A DNA stretch of 64,000 nucleotides, taken from the NCBI GenBank assembly GCA_028829895.1, contig CM054181.1, forward strand, positions 42,524,759 through 42,588,758. The letters are read 5' to 3'. This DNA is from Sinotaia quadrata. Its lineage: Eukaryota > Mollusca > Gastropoda > Architaenioglossa > Viviparidae. The notes beneath the pieces are model-generated. The model was not told the DNA's origin. It ran no database searches and saw nothing but the letters and a program-made list of their open reading frames with translations. Position numbers and translations under genes: made by a program. Shown here piece after piece: positions 1 to 14,500 of this stretch; within the stretch, counting starts at the first letter, position 1; the number at the start of each line of letters is the position of its first letter.

Positions 1-700
1 TTATTTTTCAAATTTGGAATATAAGTTGTCTTTGTTTTAAGAATGCTATATCAGTTTTTAGTTTAAAAATATCTTGTTGTGTTTTTATTTTGTTTCTTTT
101 TTAAATATTTAAAATATAATCTTTGTTAAATAATTTGTAAAATAATCACTAAACATTTGAAATTTTTTTTATACATGTAGAACATAAGTTAAAGAAAATA
201 CTTACAGCTGATAAGAAAATTGAATTATTAAAAAAGAGTTATACAATTTTTACTAACATATTTGACCCCAAAAATAATATGTAAATTTTAAATTTCAAAG
301 TGTATTTTAAATAATACTATTACACGCTTTTAACCATGACTAACTTTTAAACTTTATGTATGAGGAACTGATGTGCCAAATTTCATTTACATGAAACAAT
401 TACAATTTTCTGGAATTATCGCTTTAACCATTAGAATAGAAACATTATTTTGATAAAAGCTGCAATGAAAATAAAACAAAGACTGCAAAACTCTAAAATA
501 ATGTTCAGAGTTGTTTATTTTTTATAATAAATATATCCTATCTTTATCACTTTGGACCCTTATTAGCTGTATATGCTATGATGCCATGAATATTCCGGTT
601 TGCTACATTTTGTAAGCAATTTTATGAAACAAAAGCAGGTTTTCCTCTGCAATTATAATAAACTGAAATTTTATTTTGCATTATGTCTGGTTTTTCTTTT
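1..700 (+). repeat. Interspersed repeat family R1, copy 1 (left end cut)
   Basis: Colinear with 11281-11960. Shared landmarks in order are GAATATAAGTTGTC, ATATCTTGTT, TATGTATGAGGAACT, ATTTC near GACATG/TACATG, GACTGCA/GACTTCAGAAC and GTTGTTTATTTTT-AAATAAATATA. No coding capacity was recognised. It lies in a USP47 intron. Confidence 0.7.
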
Positions 701-944
701 CTCTATGATAAATTGTTGGACTGTTGATCAATGTGGTTTATATTTTACTTGTTCTTAACTCTGCATAACTAACAGTTGTAATTAATGAACAAGTATGTCC
801 AAAAAATGCATATTATTAAATCATTTGCAATGTAGTTAATGCTATTTGTTTTTTAAGGCAAGCAACAACATTGAGGAACTTATGTTAAGCTGAAAATGAT
901 CATTTCAACCAATTTTAATCAAAAAAGAGCAATAACCAAGTGTT

Positions 945-1210
945 AGAAAGTGTAAAACAACAAATTGTTATATCTCTAAAACTATGCAACATACAGAGAG
1001 TTGGTTCACATATCAAAATGATTAGTAAACTGTGCTCTATCTAAATATATCAAGATAATTTATATTTATTCATTTATTTAATTTACATTTTTAATTTTAT
1101 TATGTAATTTCTATATTTACAAAGAAAATGAAAACAAACAAATTGTCACGTCTCTGAAACTGTACATAACACAGTTATGGCTCACCTATTAAAATGATTA
1201 GCATGATGTT
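945..1210. repeat. Two tandem copies of an approximately 180-bp unit
   Basis: AACAAATTGTTATATCTCTA with TATCAAAATGATTAG at 960-1024, and AACAAATTGTCACGTCTCTG with TATTAAAATGATTAG at 1137-1201. Confidence 0.7.
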
Positions 1211-2435
1211 AAACATGTAACTTAATAACAGATTTGTGCAGCATTTTATTCATTTGAATATTTTATAATACAAAATTTAATATTTAAAACCTTAAAACTA
1301 TATGATTGGTATAAAAGTACTCTATGTACATACATACATCAAAGATACATAAAGATGTTGAACACTTGATATTACTAATTATATAATCCTACAAATTTTT
1401 TTTTTAAACTTTATTCTGAAGGTTTTGTGACCAAGTATTAAATCAATGAAAATGTACATGAAATCTTAATTGTTAAAACAGTGCTCTACCCGTGTGTACA
1501 AGATTTAAAGAAATATTGACATATTTTTATAATTACAATGTAGGTATGAATAAAAGATCATTTCATTTCTGTTTTATTTATTTCAAATAATGAATATGCA
1601 CAATAATGCACACATACAATAACCATCTTGTAGTAACAGTACATGTATAAATTAATAATAAGTCTTGAACAGAGGTAATGTACTTAATCCCAGTAGCTTC
1701 ATATTGATATATCAATACATGTAATATACCAGTCACAATACATATTCGTATAATAGAAAATTCTTCTTGCAAAGCACTATAGTCAACAGATCTTACTGAT
1801 AAGTGGTTTCAAGAATAATCAGTGTTAGCGTCTAAGAAATGTAGGCCATGACTATGACATGAACTGAGGAATATGCTGTGCATTTTTCAATTTAGCAAGA
1901 GCTGCTTGGATTAATAATCCCGTATTATGTCACGTTTTTGGAAAGATGTTGAAATGCTGAATAAAATGATATTTTTTCCATGATTTGTGAAAAATATTTG
2001 ACAAATAAACTTCTTACATAAATTGGAGGGGGTGGTTACAAATGTTACTTTTTTTGCCAATACTCGATCAATTTCAAAGAAACACTAAGATATTTTATCA
2101 AAGTTTATGGATACATAATAAAATTAAGAAAAAAATCAAGAACATACTTTAAAAGAACATAAATATTTAATGTCATTAGCTGAGGCCTTTCCAGTGTATA
2201 ATTAGAAATATTTATAATCATTCTAACACAAATTACCATTTCATATTTACTATAAGTAGTTTGATCAAACTAGCAACCCTAAGAATTCCAGAAAGAGGGA
2301 GAAGTCAGAATTTTATAGACAGTCCATTGTCTGCTCTTATCCACAATACTAAGTGGATAATACCCATTACTGTCTTCTTTTCTTATAAAAGTTAAATACA
2401 TTAATTGTCATTTGCTTTACTTGTGTATTTTACAG

Positions 2436-2548
2436 ACTTTATGTTACCAGAAGAATTTCCCGATGCTCTAAAAAGGCAGCTAGAAGAACAACAAAATAAA
2501 GAAGAGCAAGAACGAAAGCAGCGTGAGCTGGACAAATCTACGTGCAAG
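2436..2548 (+). CDS. USP47: USP47 exon, window residues 1-37
   Basis: Acceptor TTTTACAG, donor AAG|GTAATG, in phase 0 at the end. It encodes a charged helix ([19 protein letters not shown]) that in the family links the catalytic domain to the first ubiquitin-like segment. The two leading bases complete a codon begun in an exon to the left of the window. Confidence 0.93.
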
Positions 2549-5500
2549 GTAATGGTTGTTTGGGCAATAACTTTTTTTACCCATCCCACACCTAAATCAA
2601 CTGCAAGCATCTGTATGAAATGAGCAAATTTTATTCATTACACTGTGCTCTTTAATTTTCATTCATTAGCTTTCTGAATCACAATAGTTTATTTTTCCTG
2701 CACATCAAAGTATTTTTCCTCCAGATCAAAGTCATTTGTTAACTTTGTGAACACAGTAGTTTATTTTTCCTTTAGATCAAGGCCATTTGTTAACTTTTTG
2801 AACAATAGTTTATTTTTCCTGTAGATCAAAGTCTATGCACAACATCCTGAAGACCAACGCAAGATGGAGTCTCGTTTAGAAATTCACAAAGACAAGACTT
2901 TATTAGAGGCAACAAAAGAAGTATGTAAGGTAAAGTAAATAGATTTTTTCCTTGAGTTGATAAAACACATGCACAGAATGTAATTACCCGTAATAAGATG
3001 TAATTTTTAAAAATATATATATAGATTCTATTTAATTTCAAGAATTAAACTGAGTTCAAGGTAAGAGAGTATTGTGTTTGTCAAGAACTAATTAAATAGA
3101 CAAATACTCAATTAAAATTTTTTATTCTTCAATGTTACAGCTCTTTGATTTGAAATTAGTGGATTTGTCTTGCTGCCGTCTCGTCAAGTATGATGAATAT
3201 CTGGATTCTTTAGAACGGTCTTTCGAAGGAGAGGAAGAGCAGCCAATCTCCACATTGCTTGGAGGAGTTAAATCCAGCTACAATTTTGATCTTTTGCTAG
3301 AAATCCGACGACCTGACCAAGTTTTCCAACCTTATAAACCTGGAGGTAAAAGAGTAGTAGTGGGTATTAGAATGTTTCATTTTCTTTTTTTTTTAAATTT
3401 AGTTGAGCTAAAGTAGACATATGGGGCTTGTATTGGTTTTATGGGTTTTTTAATTGGAAAAAAAGTATAAAATAGTTGTTATCTACTATGTGCTAATTAT
3501 TAGCATGATATATTTACTAGAAAGCACATTCATTTACTTGTACATCTATAAGGAGAAGATAAAATTATAATAATTTCAGAGGGAAACAACTCAAATTTAC
3601 TTTTTTAAAAGAATATTTCTTTAATTTTTGTCTTTTCAATCTGGGTGGACCCATTGCATTTATGATGTCAAATTTCAGTGAATAAATTTAAATCTTTATT
3701 TCTGTCTTTTCACTTTCATTTTTAAGCAGATTACTCTTTTGGTGTCAAAATCCTATTAGAAATTTCAGTACTTTCAGTGTAAATCCAAAACAGCATGAGC
3801 CAATAGAGAAATTCTTATCTTTTTTCACTTTTGAGATTATTATATTGTTCAGAGTATTTTTAATAATAATGAAGATGTTTATGAACCTACCTATGTTGAA
3901 GAATATGTTTTTTAAGCTGAAAATCTCCAAAACACATTAATTTAGTTCACGGTTGCCATTTTAATTGTATTGTACAAAGGAACATGGCACATGGACACAA
4001 AGCATTATCTCCCCTTCCATTCTTTATAACCATTAAAATACTGTTTCTAGTCTACTTAACAAAATGGTTTCTTGAGAAACCTTGATCTTACATAGTGACC
4101 TGATTTAATCAGATTGTATGCTTTGCATTTTCAGTACATTTTAAAAATTTTGTAATTTTTTTTAAATTTAACATTAGCAGAGAATTCATGGTTTGTTTAA
4201 GATTTTTAGACAGCTATGTGTCACATTCTTTTGTTTACATTCTAGATATCTGAAAACCAATTTTTACTTGTAAATATTTTATGGATATTTTAACAAAATT
4301 TGAAATAGTAAGCACTTTTATAGGTTAAAACATTCATAAAATGAAAGCTAAACAACTAACAACATATATTGGGTTTTTTGGTTTTATTGGTTTTTTACCA
4401 GAGGCACTTAATTTTCATATTTGAATAATGTGGTATAAGGATTTTTTGTTCCTTCTTTATATATATTAATGTGGCCTTAATTGTTCATTTAACCTTCAGC
4501 ACTCTGGGTTATTATTGTTTAGAGTGAGTAGTATATCCAATTTAAAAATAAATATAACCTTTATTAATGTTAAAATTCCTTCATGAAATTATCCCCCTCC
4601 CACTTTTAAAAAAGAATAATGGATAATGAAAAGCAAAATATAATTTTAATTGGAAAAGGTTATATTTAGTGGTTGGAAACAAAATTACATTGAATGTTAA
4701 AATCTGAGAAGTTTTTGCTGAATTTAATGCAGATATCTGTGCACATTTATGAGATGCATGTTTTATAGAAATTATCTGTATATGGTACAGATTATTGTTT
4801 TCACTGATAATGTGCATCAATATGACCAACAATTGTTGTAAGTTCAGTCTGACCTGCAAGTTTGAAAATCAATAAATTAGAGGTACAAATATTTTTTCTG
4901 CATTGGAACAAAATAATGATGAAAGATTATAGTTAAATATTTCATTCCAGAGCACAAAATGCTTTTATTGAGTAAGAATCTCACATTTTCAAAATCAAAA
5001 TTGTTAATAAATATACAATGGCATAATTTTTGATTCTGTAATGCAATTACTGACATTATTTCTTCACAAAATGCACAATCAGTATTCACTATTATGGAAA
5101 ATAATACAATAAAATATTTTTCTACATGAATATTGAAAAATTAAATAAGATGGTCTGATGGTCCATAGTTACAAATCTGTAATTGTAATGATTCATTCTA
5201 AGATCATAAACACTGCCAGGTAATGCCAGGTAAATATTTTATCCGCAACACATTACCTGTTGTCATCACAAAGCTGTCTGTATATATAATTTATTTGTCT
5301 AATAATTTGCTTTTGTAAATCATTTTAAGATATCATTTGAGATACAGCTAATATTTTCAAAAAGAGTTTATCAGCAGCCATTGTTATTTGCCTACTAATT
5401 GAACAAACAGAAAAATAGATGTGCAAAAAGAAATTATTTCTTATTTGACCAAACAGTATAATTCAAAATGGACAATAGACATGAAAAGAAGCCTCACTCT

Positions 5501-8500
5501 GGATGTTGGATGTTGCCTTTAATGTCACTTACACCCAAGGGTGTCAGAGTGTTGACATAAATTTTTTTAGATTCTCATTCTTCGGACAAAAGTCTGTTAA
5601 TGTTTCAAGTCCAGCAGTGAAATGGTTAAAAATTAGTATTAAAAGCATAGTTCTTTACATTTATTTAAACACAGTCTGTTACAAATATGTTCAGGTAGAA
5701 AGAGTTCATTTGATTGGCCAGCACTAACCGAATGCTTGCTGAGTTGGTGACAAAAGTTTTGGCCAGCACTAAAAATATTGCTTTTTGTATGTCTTAAGCA
5801 ATAGTAGGAATATATTAAGATATTTATGATGGTGCTTTCAAATGGTAATAGTAATTGGGTTTTTAAAATATATCAGTGAAATATATTTGTGGCTTCATTA
5901 TGGTATTTAATATATTTTGGGTTTAATAGTGAAGGTATTTGTGGTAGTTTTCCTTACATTTGACAGAGATGGTATTTATGGTAATTGTGAATATATTTTG
6001 GCACTGTATTCAGGTAAGATGGTAAAGGTATTATTTATGTGAAACTGTTTCAGATGACATTGAAGATATTTATGTGACATTGATCCAGATGTAACAGTGA
6101 AAATATTTGCATGACAATTTTTTTAGGTGTGACAGTAAAGGTATTTGTGGTTGACATTCAGAAAGAAATTATACTGCCTCCCATTAGCGTGCGTGCTTAC
6201 CTTGTGCAGACGGTCGAAGAGTTCAAAGCACTTCTGTCACAGGTAACTGATGTTTTCTTAATCTTTATTAACATGTTTGATTTGGATTTTTCATTTCATT
6301 TTTTTTTCATTGTTGGTGTATTTATTTTGCAATAAATGATTGACTCACTTGTGATTGTTTTAATCATATGTTTGTCAGGTGGTTGGCCTACCTCAAGGTT
6401 CCATGCGACTGGTATTAGAACGGTTTCATAATGATTTACGCCTGCTCACAAATCCTTCCAAAACTCTCAAAGCTGAGGGTTTCTTCAAAAGCAACAAGGT
6501 ATGCTGACTTTGATTAGTAAACTTTTCATGAATGAGTTTGTATTAATGATAATATTATTAATTATGCCCTTTTTGTTTGTTCATTTTATAATGAATTATT
6601 CATTTTACTTTATTAATTCTTGATTTATCTGTCTTGCCAAAGGTGTATGTGGAATGTTCTGGAGATGAAATGGATGCTATTGTACCCTACACACACAGTC
6701 GACTTTACCGTTTGTTAGATAGGCATCAGAACACAATTCGTGTTCATGTCAATATACCTACACCTGGTTAGTTCAGGTTTACTATCTTTTCTTGATTTGT
6801 TTTATCTTTAAATTTGAGTTCATTTATCAGGTTGTTTTAGTTTATATATTTAATCAATTAATCTTCACTGATTGATGAGTGTGTGTGAATGGTGTTGCCA
6901 ATGAGAAAATTGTGTACTCTGTCTTTTATTTATAGTTTCTTAAAATTTTATTTGTTCTTATGTATATATCTCTAATTGGTATGCTTATAGATGTGGTAGC
7001 TCAGTACCTACAGTCGCTAGAGAAAAATCGACAACGTTTGCAGTATTTTCGTTCCCTTGGCATCGGGCGAGGTTGTGGAGATGTGGACACTACTGCATCA
7101 TTCCGTGAACGTCGTAGTTCTTTGGGTGGGGTAGCAGGTGGTGACTTCAGTGGAGGTGTTGATGAAGGTGATGGAGGAGCAAATGAAGGGAGGGGTAGTG
7201 ACTTGGATGCCCGGTTGGCCTCTTTGGGACTTGGACTAAGCAATCTTAACCATCAGACTTCTTACAGTGATCCCTCCATCTACCAGAGCTATAAAACAGT
7301 GGGCCCTGGAGTAGATGAAGGCAATTGTAGTGATAACGATAACAATTCCAATTCATCACTGCACTGTTCCCCCTCTGGGTCAGACGGACGCAGCAACAGC
7401 CCTGTTGGGCCAAGTTCTTCAAGCACAAGTGCTGAATTTTCGCTTTCTGCTAACTTCCCTAGTCCCCACGATGCCCCCTTATCTTCCCCTGAGGACATAG
7501 ACTATGAGGTCCAGTATAATGATAGGAGGCGTCGGAAAGGTATTACTTCAGATGACCTTGATCTGGATACAGGAGTGGTTGACCCTGATGCTCAGTTATC
7601 TTCACCTGAGGAAGCAGACACTCAGTTCTTTGTGGAGAATGACTCAGTGAATGTTGTAGGCCCAGTGTGTTCACTTCAAGGTAATGTATTGTTCTCAGCC
7701 AGTGGTAATATAGTAGGACACGACATGGGATCTGTGTGTTCAGTAAGTAATGAGCAGACACATTTGATAAATGGGGTCACACCAAGGCTATTCACAAAAA
7801 CTCCCATAACAGCTCAGTGGAATGGGGAGGAAAACTGGGATGCTGAATTGATACCTGTCAAATCACCTCCACCGCCTCCTCCTCCTCCACCACCACCACC
7901 ACCACCATCATCTTTGCATGCCAAAGTGAGCAAGGAATCCTTACCTACATATGCAAGTGATTCAGATGCTTCTGTGAGTAACATTTCAAGCACGGAGGGG
8001 ACATTCCATTCCAGTTCTGGGGAGGGACAACCTGGCTGGGAAGCAGAGGAAGAGGAGCCAGTACATCGTTATTTCTCAGCCATAGCTTGTCTTTCATCCG
8101 AGCCAGGTGTACAAAGTAAGTTTTTGTTTATTTTACTTACTCTCTTAAAACTGTATATAGTCATTTGCATTCATTGTAAAAACATACAAACATCAAAGTT
8201 TTGGTTAGTATCCCATGAGAATATAATAATAAAAGCAGCTTAAGGACAGAGTAAATGTGTATTACTATTTGAATAGCTTTTTCAGTGGAAGATAATTTCA
8301 GAAGTTCCAGTCAAGGAATATTCAGAAGATCCTTGGAATTTGATAGTTTTATAGCATCCTACTGATCTCCACAACTGTTTCATATTCGCAGATGTTCACT
8401 TGTGATTTTAGATGCCACTATTTAATCTACATTACTCCCACAGTCCAGTACTCAAATTTCATGACAAAATCTGATGAAGATGATGAATAAATAAGTAATT

Positions 8501-11500
8501 TTTAGACTATGAAATTACAAACTAATGCAAGACGGAAATTGTCCATCACCCAGTTGTGACATTATACATTAAAACTAATAAAAGGGCAGGGGGTTTTGTT
8601 TGGTTGATTTTTTTTTTTTTGGTAGGGTACAAGTGGTGATTGCTAGCTGTATGCTGAGGCAGTAACTTAATATACTTAAGACTTTTCCCATTTGCATGAA
8701 AATTGTATCTTTTTTAGTAACAATTAACTTTGTGCCCATGGTTTATTACTCTTTTTGTGCAGTGACTGTAGTTTATAGCTCTATGCATAACAGTTTTATT
8801 AATTTCCACAGTGGTGCTAGTGTACACACCTGTTTTATCAACTGTATTTCTGCTTGTTTATAGGTCAGCAAATGTTGTGACTGAAAGACCTGTAAGTTTA
8901 CTCCTTAGCCATGTATTTCATTGTGTGTGATAGGTTTGACTGTGTCTGTGGATAAGAGAATAACCCTAGGTGCTTTCAAGAAAGAGTTGGAGCCATACAT
9001 CGGGACAACATCAGAGAACTTCAAGGTTTCATACTGTTCACTTTCTTTATGGTTACATGTATATTATATTTTTGTTAGTCACCTTATTTCTGCTCCTTAG
9101 ATTTTATAAACAGATTTCTCATTAATATTCTGTAATATACTAAAATGTAGCTTGTGCAAAATTGATTGTATATAACTAAGAAAAAGGTATTGGGATCACC
9201 TTTGCTATTTTGAGGGCTATATTTTAAATAGTAAAACATTTAGCAATAAAATATGTATTTTTTCCTTTTTTTAAGGAACATCTTTAAATAATGTAACCCT
9301 TTTATGGTGGTGGTCTTTTATAACAACAAAAAAATATATATATATAGTTTAGAATTTATTTTTTATTTTTTCTGTTTCACTTTCATTTCATATTCATTTA
9401 TTCATTCTTTTATAACACACAACAACAAAAATATACTTTAGAATTTATTTTTAATTTTTTCTGTTTCCCTTTCATTTAATATTTCCTTTAATATTCTCAG
9501 TATGAAAGTGACACACATTTCAATCTCATTAAAATAATATTATCCATTATCATTAAATCCAAAAAGTCTAAATGAAAGTTTTATTTCACCTTTGCAGGTT
9601 TATCGAGTCTATTCCAACAACCAAGAATTTGAGAGTGTACGGCTCTTAGACACTCTTTCCTTTCTGGAAGATGGAAAGGTATTATTGATTTATTATATCT
9701 CTTTGTATGCCTACATGCACACATGGGGCAGAATCTCCAATTATGTATTACATAGTGTGGCTTTAGCAGGAAAAGCTTATGTAGCTTCTCTTATGTAATT
9801 AATACATTGTTTAATTTATTTCTACAGTGAATAAATGAATGAGGATTAAAAGTATGTGAGCTAGGAGTGTTTAACTCATTCTTCTACAGTAAAGAAATGA
9901 ATAAGGATTAAATGATTGTGATCCAGGGGTGTTTAACTAATTCTCCTACAGTAAAGAAAGGAATGAGGATTAAAAGATTATCACCCAGGAAAAACAAAAC
10001 TACTAAGGTACCAGACCATACTAGAACCAGCAAGGCATCTCAAAAAAAAAAGGTCAAATAATGTACACATCAAATTTGAAACCAAATTTCAATTTACCCT
10101 TAAAATAAAAATTGGTTTACTAACATTTAAGATTTTCATGACACTTAGATACATTAAAAAACACATTTTGGGGAGTTTTTTTTTTTCAATTAGCAGCTCC
10201 TTCTTATAATTGGTTTGTTTCTGTCAGAACAGCAGCCATCTTACAGTTGGTTTGTTTCTGTTATAGTGCCACCCTTTTATATTTGATCTGTTCTATTAAA
10301 GAATAGTGGCCCTTTTCTGTTTGACTTATTTCTATCAGAGAACAGTGGCCTTTTTTTTAATTATTTTTTTCAGGGAACAGTGGCCTTTTTTTTTTCGACG
10401 TTGTTTCTATCAGAAAACAATGGCCTCTTTCTTTTTAACTTGTTTCTATCAGACTACATTGACCCTTTTCCGTTTGACTTGTTCCAGTCAGGGAACAATT
10501 GCCCTTTTATGTTTAGCTTGTTCCTTTTGAAAAGCAGTGGCCTTTTTGACTTTCTGTTTCCATCAAGGAACAGTGACCTTTTCCTTGTTGATTTTAGAGA
10601 ATAATGGCATTCTCCTATGAATATGAAAAGGGAAAAGGTGAAGCTAAATAACTTTGTTACCAAGTCACCCCTTGCCTTACAAAGATAAATGGGTGAAGCT
10701 AAATAATTTTGTTTCCAAGTAACCTTTTACTTTTATCAAAGATAAATGGATGAAGCTAAATAACTCTATGATCAGAAGACTTATTACCTTGTACAGGAAG
10801 GATAAATGGGTGCAGCAGCTAAATAAATTTTATTACCAGAACACTCATTACCTTATACAGAATAAATGGGTGAAGTTAAATAACTTTGTTACTAGAAAAA
10901 ATATTATCTCATATCCTGTATTCTTTGCATAAATTCTAGTAACCTTTTTACTTTTACTTGATTGTTATTGTTACAGACATACTGAATTATCCCAAAAATG
11001 ATGAAGAAACAAATTGTACAAGATGAATTTGCCTGTTTAATTTGCCTGATTATATGTTTACAGTTAAATGTAAAGATGGGCCGAGCACTGCGACCAGGTG
11101 AACATCGTGTCAAGGTGTACCAGCTCTGCATTAATGAGGCAGAGGTGAGGAAAGCCAGCTGTATCAAAGAGTGTGTGTGCATGTTTGCAAAGACATGCAC
11201 TTTTAACTGTTTGCTATTAACTGTGATATTTTATTAATACATGCAAGAAGGAAAAGAAAACATTTATCTACCTACAGCATCCAACTTTTGAATATAAGTT
11301 GTCCTTTGTATAATAAAGCAATAATTGTTGCCAGATTTAGAATATCTTGTTTAGTTTTCATTTTATTAATTTGTTAATGTTTGAAAATATGTACTATTTC
11401 AGTATTCGTAAAAAAAAAAAAATCATAAAATATTTAATACATGAATTAAAAAAAATAATATAGTTTTTATTTTCTTCTGGACAAGCCCCCAAAAGTTTCA

Positions 11501-14500
11501 CATTCCTGTTTTAAAAAATTTAAGAAAAATAAGTTATGATTTTATTTTGTAATTTTACCCATCAAAAACATTTTTGGGGAGGTATAAGTAGAACTTTAAA
11601 AATATATTAAAAAAACCAAAACAATCTAAATCATGAAGGCTTTCATTCACGCATAACTTTTTAACTATGTATGAGGAACTAATATAACAAATTTCAGGGA
11701 CATGTAATAAATACAACTATACAAAAGGAGCATTTGTTGTGTTACTCAACAGACGAAAAAAGTCATTTTGAGAAAAGCACATTTAAAGTAAAATAAAGAC
11801 TTCAGAACTTGAAAACTGTGTTCAAAGTTGTTTATTTTTAAAAATAAATATACCCTATCCATACCACATTGGACTGCTTTTAGTCATTTAGCTCTCTTAG
11901 CATGAGAATTAAATATTCTGCCTTCTACATCCTCATTTTGTATACAACCAGAATGCTGCAAGGGAAATATAAAAAATATATCAGTCTACATTTCTAAAAT
12001 TTGGAATATATGTTGTAATTTGTTTGAGAAAGCAATAATCTGTTGTTAGTTTTAGAATATCTGGTATAGATTTGATTTTATAAATTATTTAAATATATAA
12101 AACATCTATATTTTCCTAAATTTAGGCACGTCCATTTGACTAGAGAAAAATCAGTGAAGTCTTATAAAATTTAGAATGTTATTAAAAAGACATTATTCTT
12201 CAATAAGCATGCTTTAAGAATTGGATATGATTATTATTTTGTAATGTTTTATGCATTTCTTTGTCTTCATGTATGTGTATTTATTATTGTTGTTATGCCT
12301 TCTAAAGTTCTGTTGTTACTTTTCATATTCATTATATGTGCACTGTGTGATCACAAAATAGCGACTGTATATTTATAAAATTTGTAGTAGAAATGATTAA
12401 AATTAAAAATTTACATGATGTTTATGATTCAGTACATTATAATCAGAACAGGTTTGACTCAGGACCATCCCTCTATTGCCGATGACTTTTTGTTTTAACA
12501 CTCATGACAAACACTTTTTTAAAGAATAGATTTTGTAACCTTATATATGAGAATAACTACAACGGTTCTAGAAGAATGATTATTTGAACCGATATGCAGT
12601 TTGCAACATATCATTATTTGAATAGGCCAATCTTTTTCCTTGAATTACTTGACTTATTTCCTTGGATTCCCCGTGGAACAAAGGGCCTCGACAACAGTTC
12701 TCCATCACACTCGATTCTGGGCAGCCTTTTTCAGTTCACCCCATGACAGGTTGCAGCTCTTCATTTCTTCTTTGCAGGATCATCTTATTCATAAAGCAGC
12801 TCACTATTTTTTTTTGAGAATACATGCATTAGAAAAGAAATTATGGGAAATTAAGTAGTGCAGCCACTAACAGATGCAGTCTTGGCCTGCACGGCTGGGC
12901 AGACAGCAATGAATAGACTCCGCAGCATTAGGCTGCAGGATTAGATAAGCAGTTTACAGTTGGGGTAGAATGTGTTAAAACTACCTAGATTGCTACACTC
13001 TTATTGCTCTTTCATTCCTTTCTATGCTCTTTCCTTTCCAGCCCTGCAAATTCTTAATCGAGACCATATTTGCTAAAGGCATGACGGTGCTAGATTCCAA
13101 ACATCTCATTTTACCAGAAATCAAGGAAAAATGTGGACTGGATGTTCCAGTAGAAAGGTGGAGTCTTTTTTTATAATTTAAAATCATTTTTGTCTAATGT
13201 AATAAGATTCACTTTTTGTGTAAATGTAAGTTCATTGTTGTCTGATATAAATACAAGAAGTTCATTGATGTAAATGTAAGAAGTTCATTGTTGTCTGTTG
13301 TAAATATAAGAAACTTGTTGAATATTGAAGAATGTTAATTTAGTCATGGCTTTCTTATATAAGAGAGGGAATGCTTACTGTTTGCATCGCCTTTGTCAGA
13401 CCTAGCTACATTTACTGTAGATGCTTTATCAGTCATCTGCAGCAGTTTGCAGGCATATACCTTCATACTAATCCCCAAGACCTTTATCAGGCTTTAACAA
13501 TTAATATCTTGATTATGAAAGCCTCACCAAGTGGAGGAGGCATGGATAATTTAGATTTTGCTGCAGCACATGCTGTGAATTCTGAGGAAACTGCATACAT
13601 ACAGGATCTGCTTAGACAGCTTCATACTCGTCTTTCACCTAAATTTGGAATTGTCTCCCTTGTTATTAAAATTATTATTTACAAAATTCTTTTTTTTAAA
13701 TATAACATCCATCAACATTTTTTGTAATGTCTCTTCTGTTTTACATTTCCCAGGTGTCGATTGCGCAAGAAATCCTGGAAAAACCCAGGAACAGTATATG
13801 TTAATAATCAAGTGTTTGAGGATGAGATCGCCATTTTTCCAAATTGGGAGGTTTTTCTTGAAGTTCTAGACAGTAAGTCTTCATTTTGTCTTCTCAATGT
13901 TTTTGTCAGATAGAAATTAATTTAGTCAGAGTAATTATTTTATTCATAGAATTATTAATTTAGTAATAGAATAATTATTTCAGTCATTATTTTAGTATAT
14001 CGCTATTATTTTTAATATTATAATTATGATATTAGCATGTAAAAGCAATGTTTTTTAATACTTTACAAATTTTTTAATTAATTTTTTTTTTATATATTAT
14101 TATTTATATTATCAGCAGACTTATTTATTGTCTGCTCAACTGTGCCCTGGACATTTTCACATATGGGCTGTCTTTTTTTTAGCCATTTGTAATACTCGCT
14201 TCATTTTACACATTTTCATTTTCTTTTTTGATTAAAGTACATTTTTTAGCAAATTATTTTTAATCTTCTTTAATATTTATAGTTTATATCAGAATTTGAT
14301 CCAAACTTTTCTTCCAGCTCAGAAGGGATGGCACAGTAGTATTTATAGCATTTAGCCAATCAAGTTTTCAACTTCCACTATTTGTCATTTGACAAATTAC
14401 ATCATTTTTGTAGATAATTGATGCATCTAGTGTTGAGGGCCTACTTTTCATTGACAACCTATTTACTAACAGATGTACCTTGTATGGGTAGAGTTATTTA

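Noticed and set aside
7001..7761. Several open frames on the minus and alternative plus frames inside the large USP47 exon
   Set aside because: They are shadows of the well-supported USP47 coding exon, with no splice sites or family match of their own.
10306..10663. Overlapping 69-74-codon frames on both strands
   Set aside because: They arise from the 38-40-bp T-rich array; the repeated FLTCFYQ-like peptide is the translated unit.
13371..13727. Including this frame as an additional USP47 exon
   Set aside because: The exons at 13042-13157 and 13754-13872 join exactly in phase and match the family without a gap; kept only as a finding.
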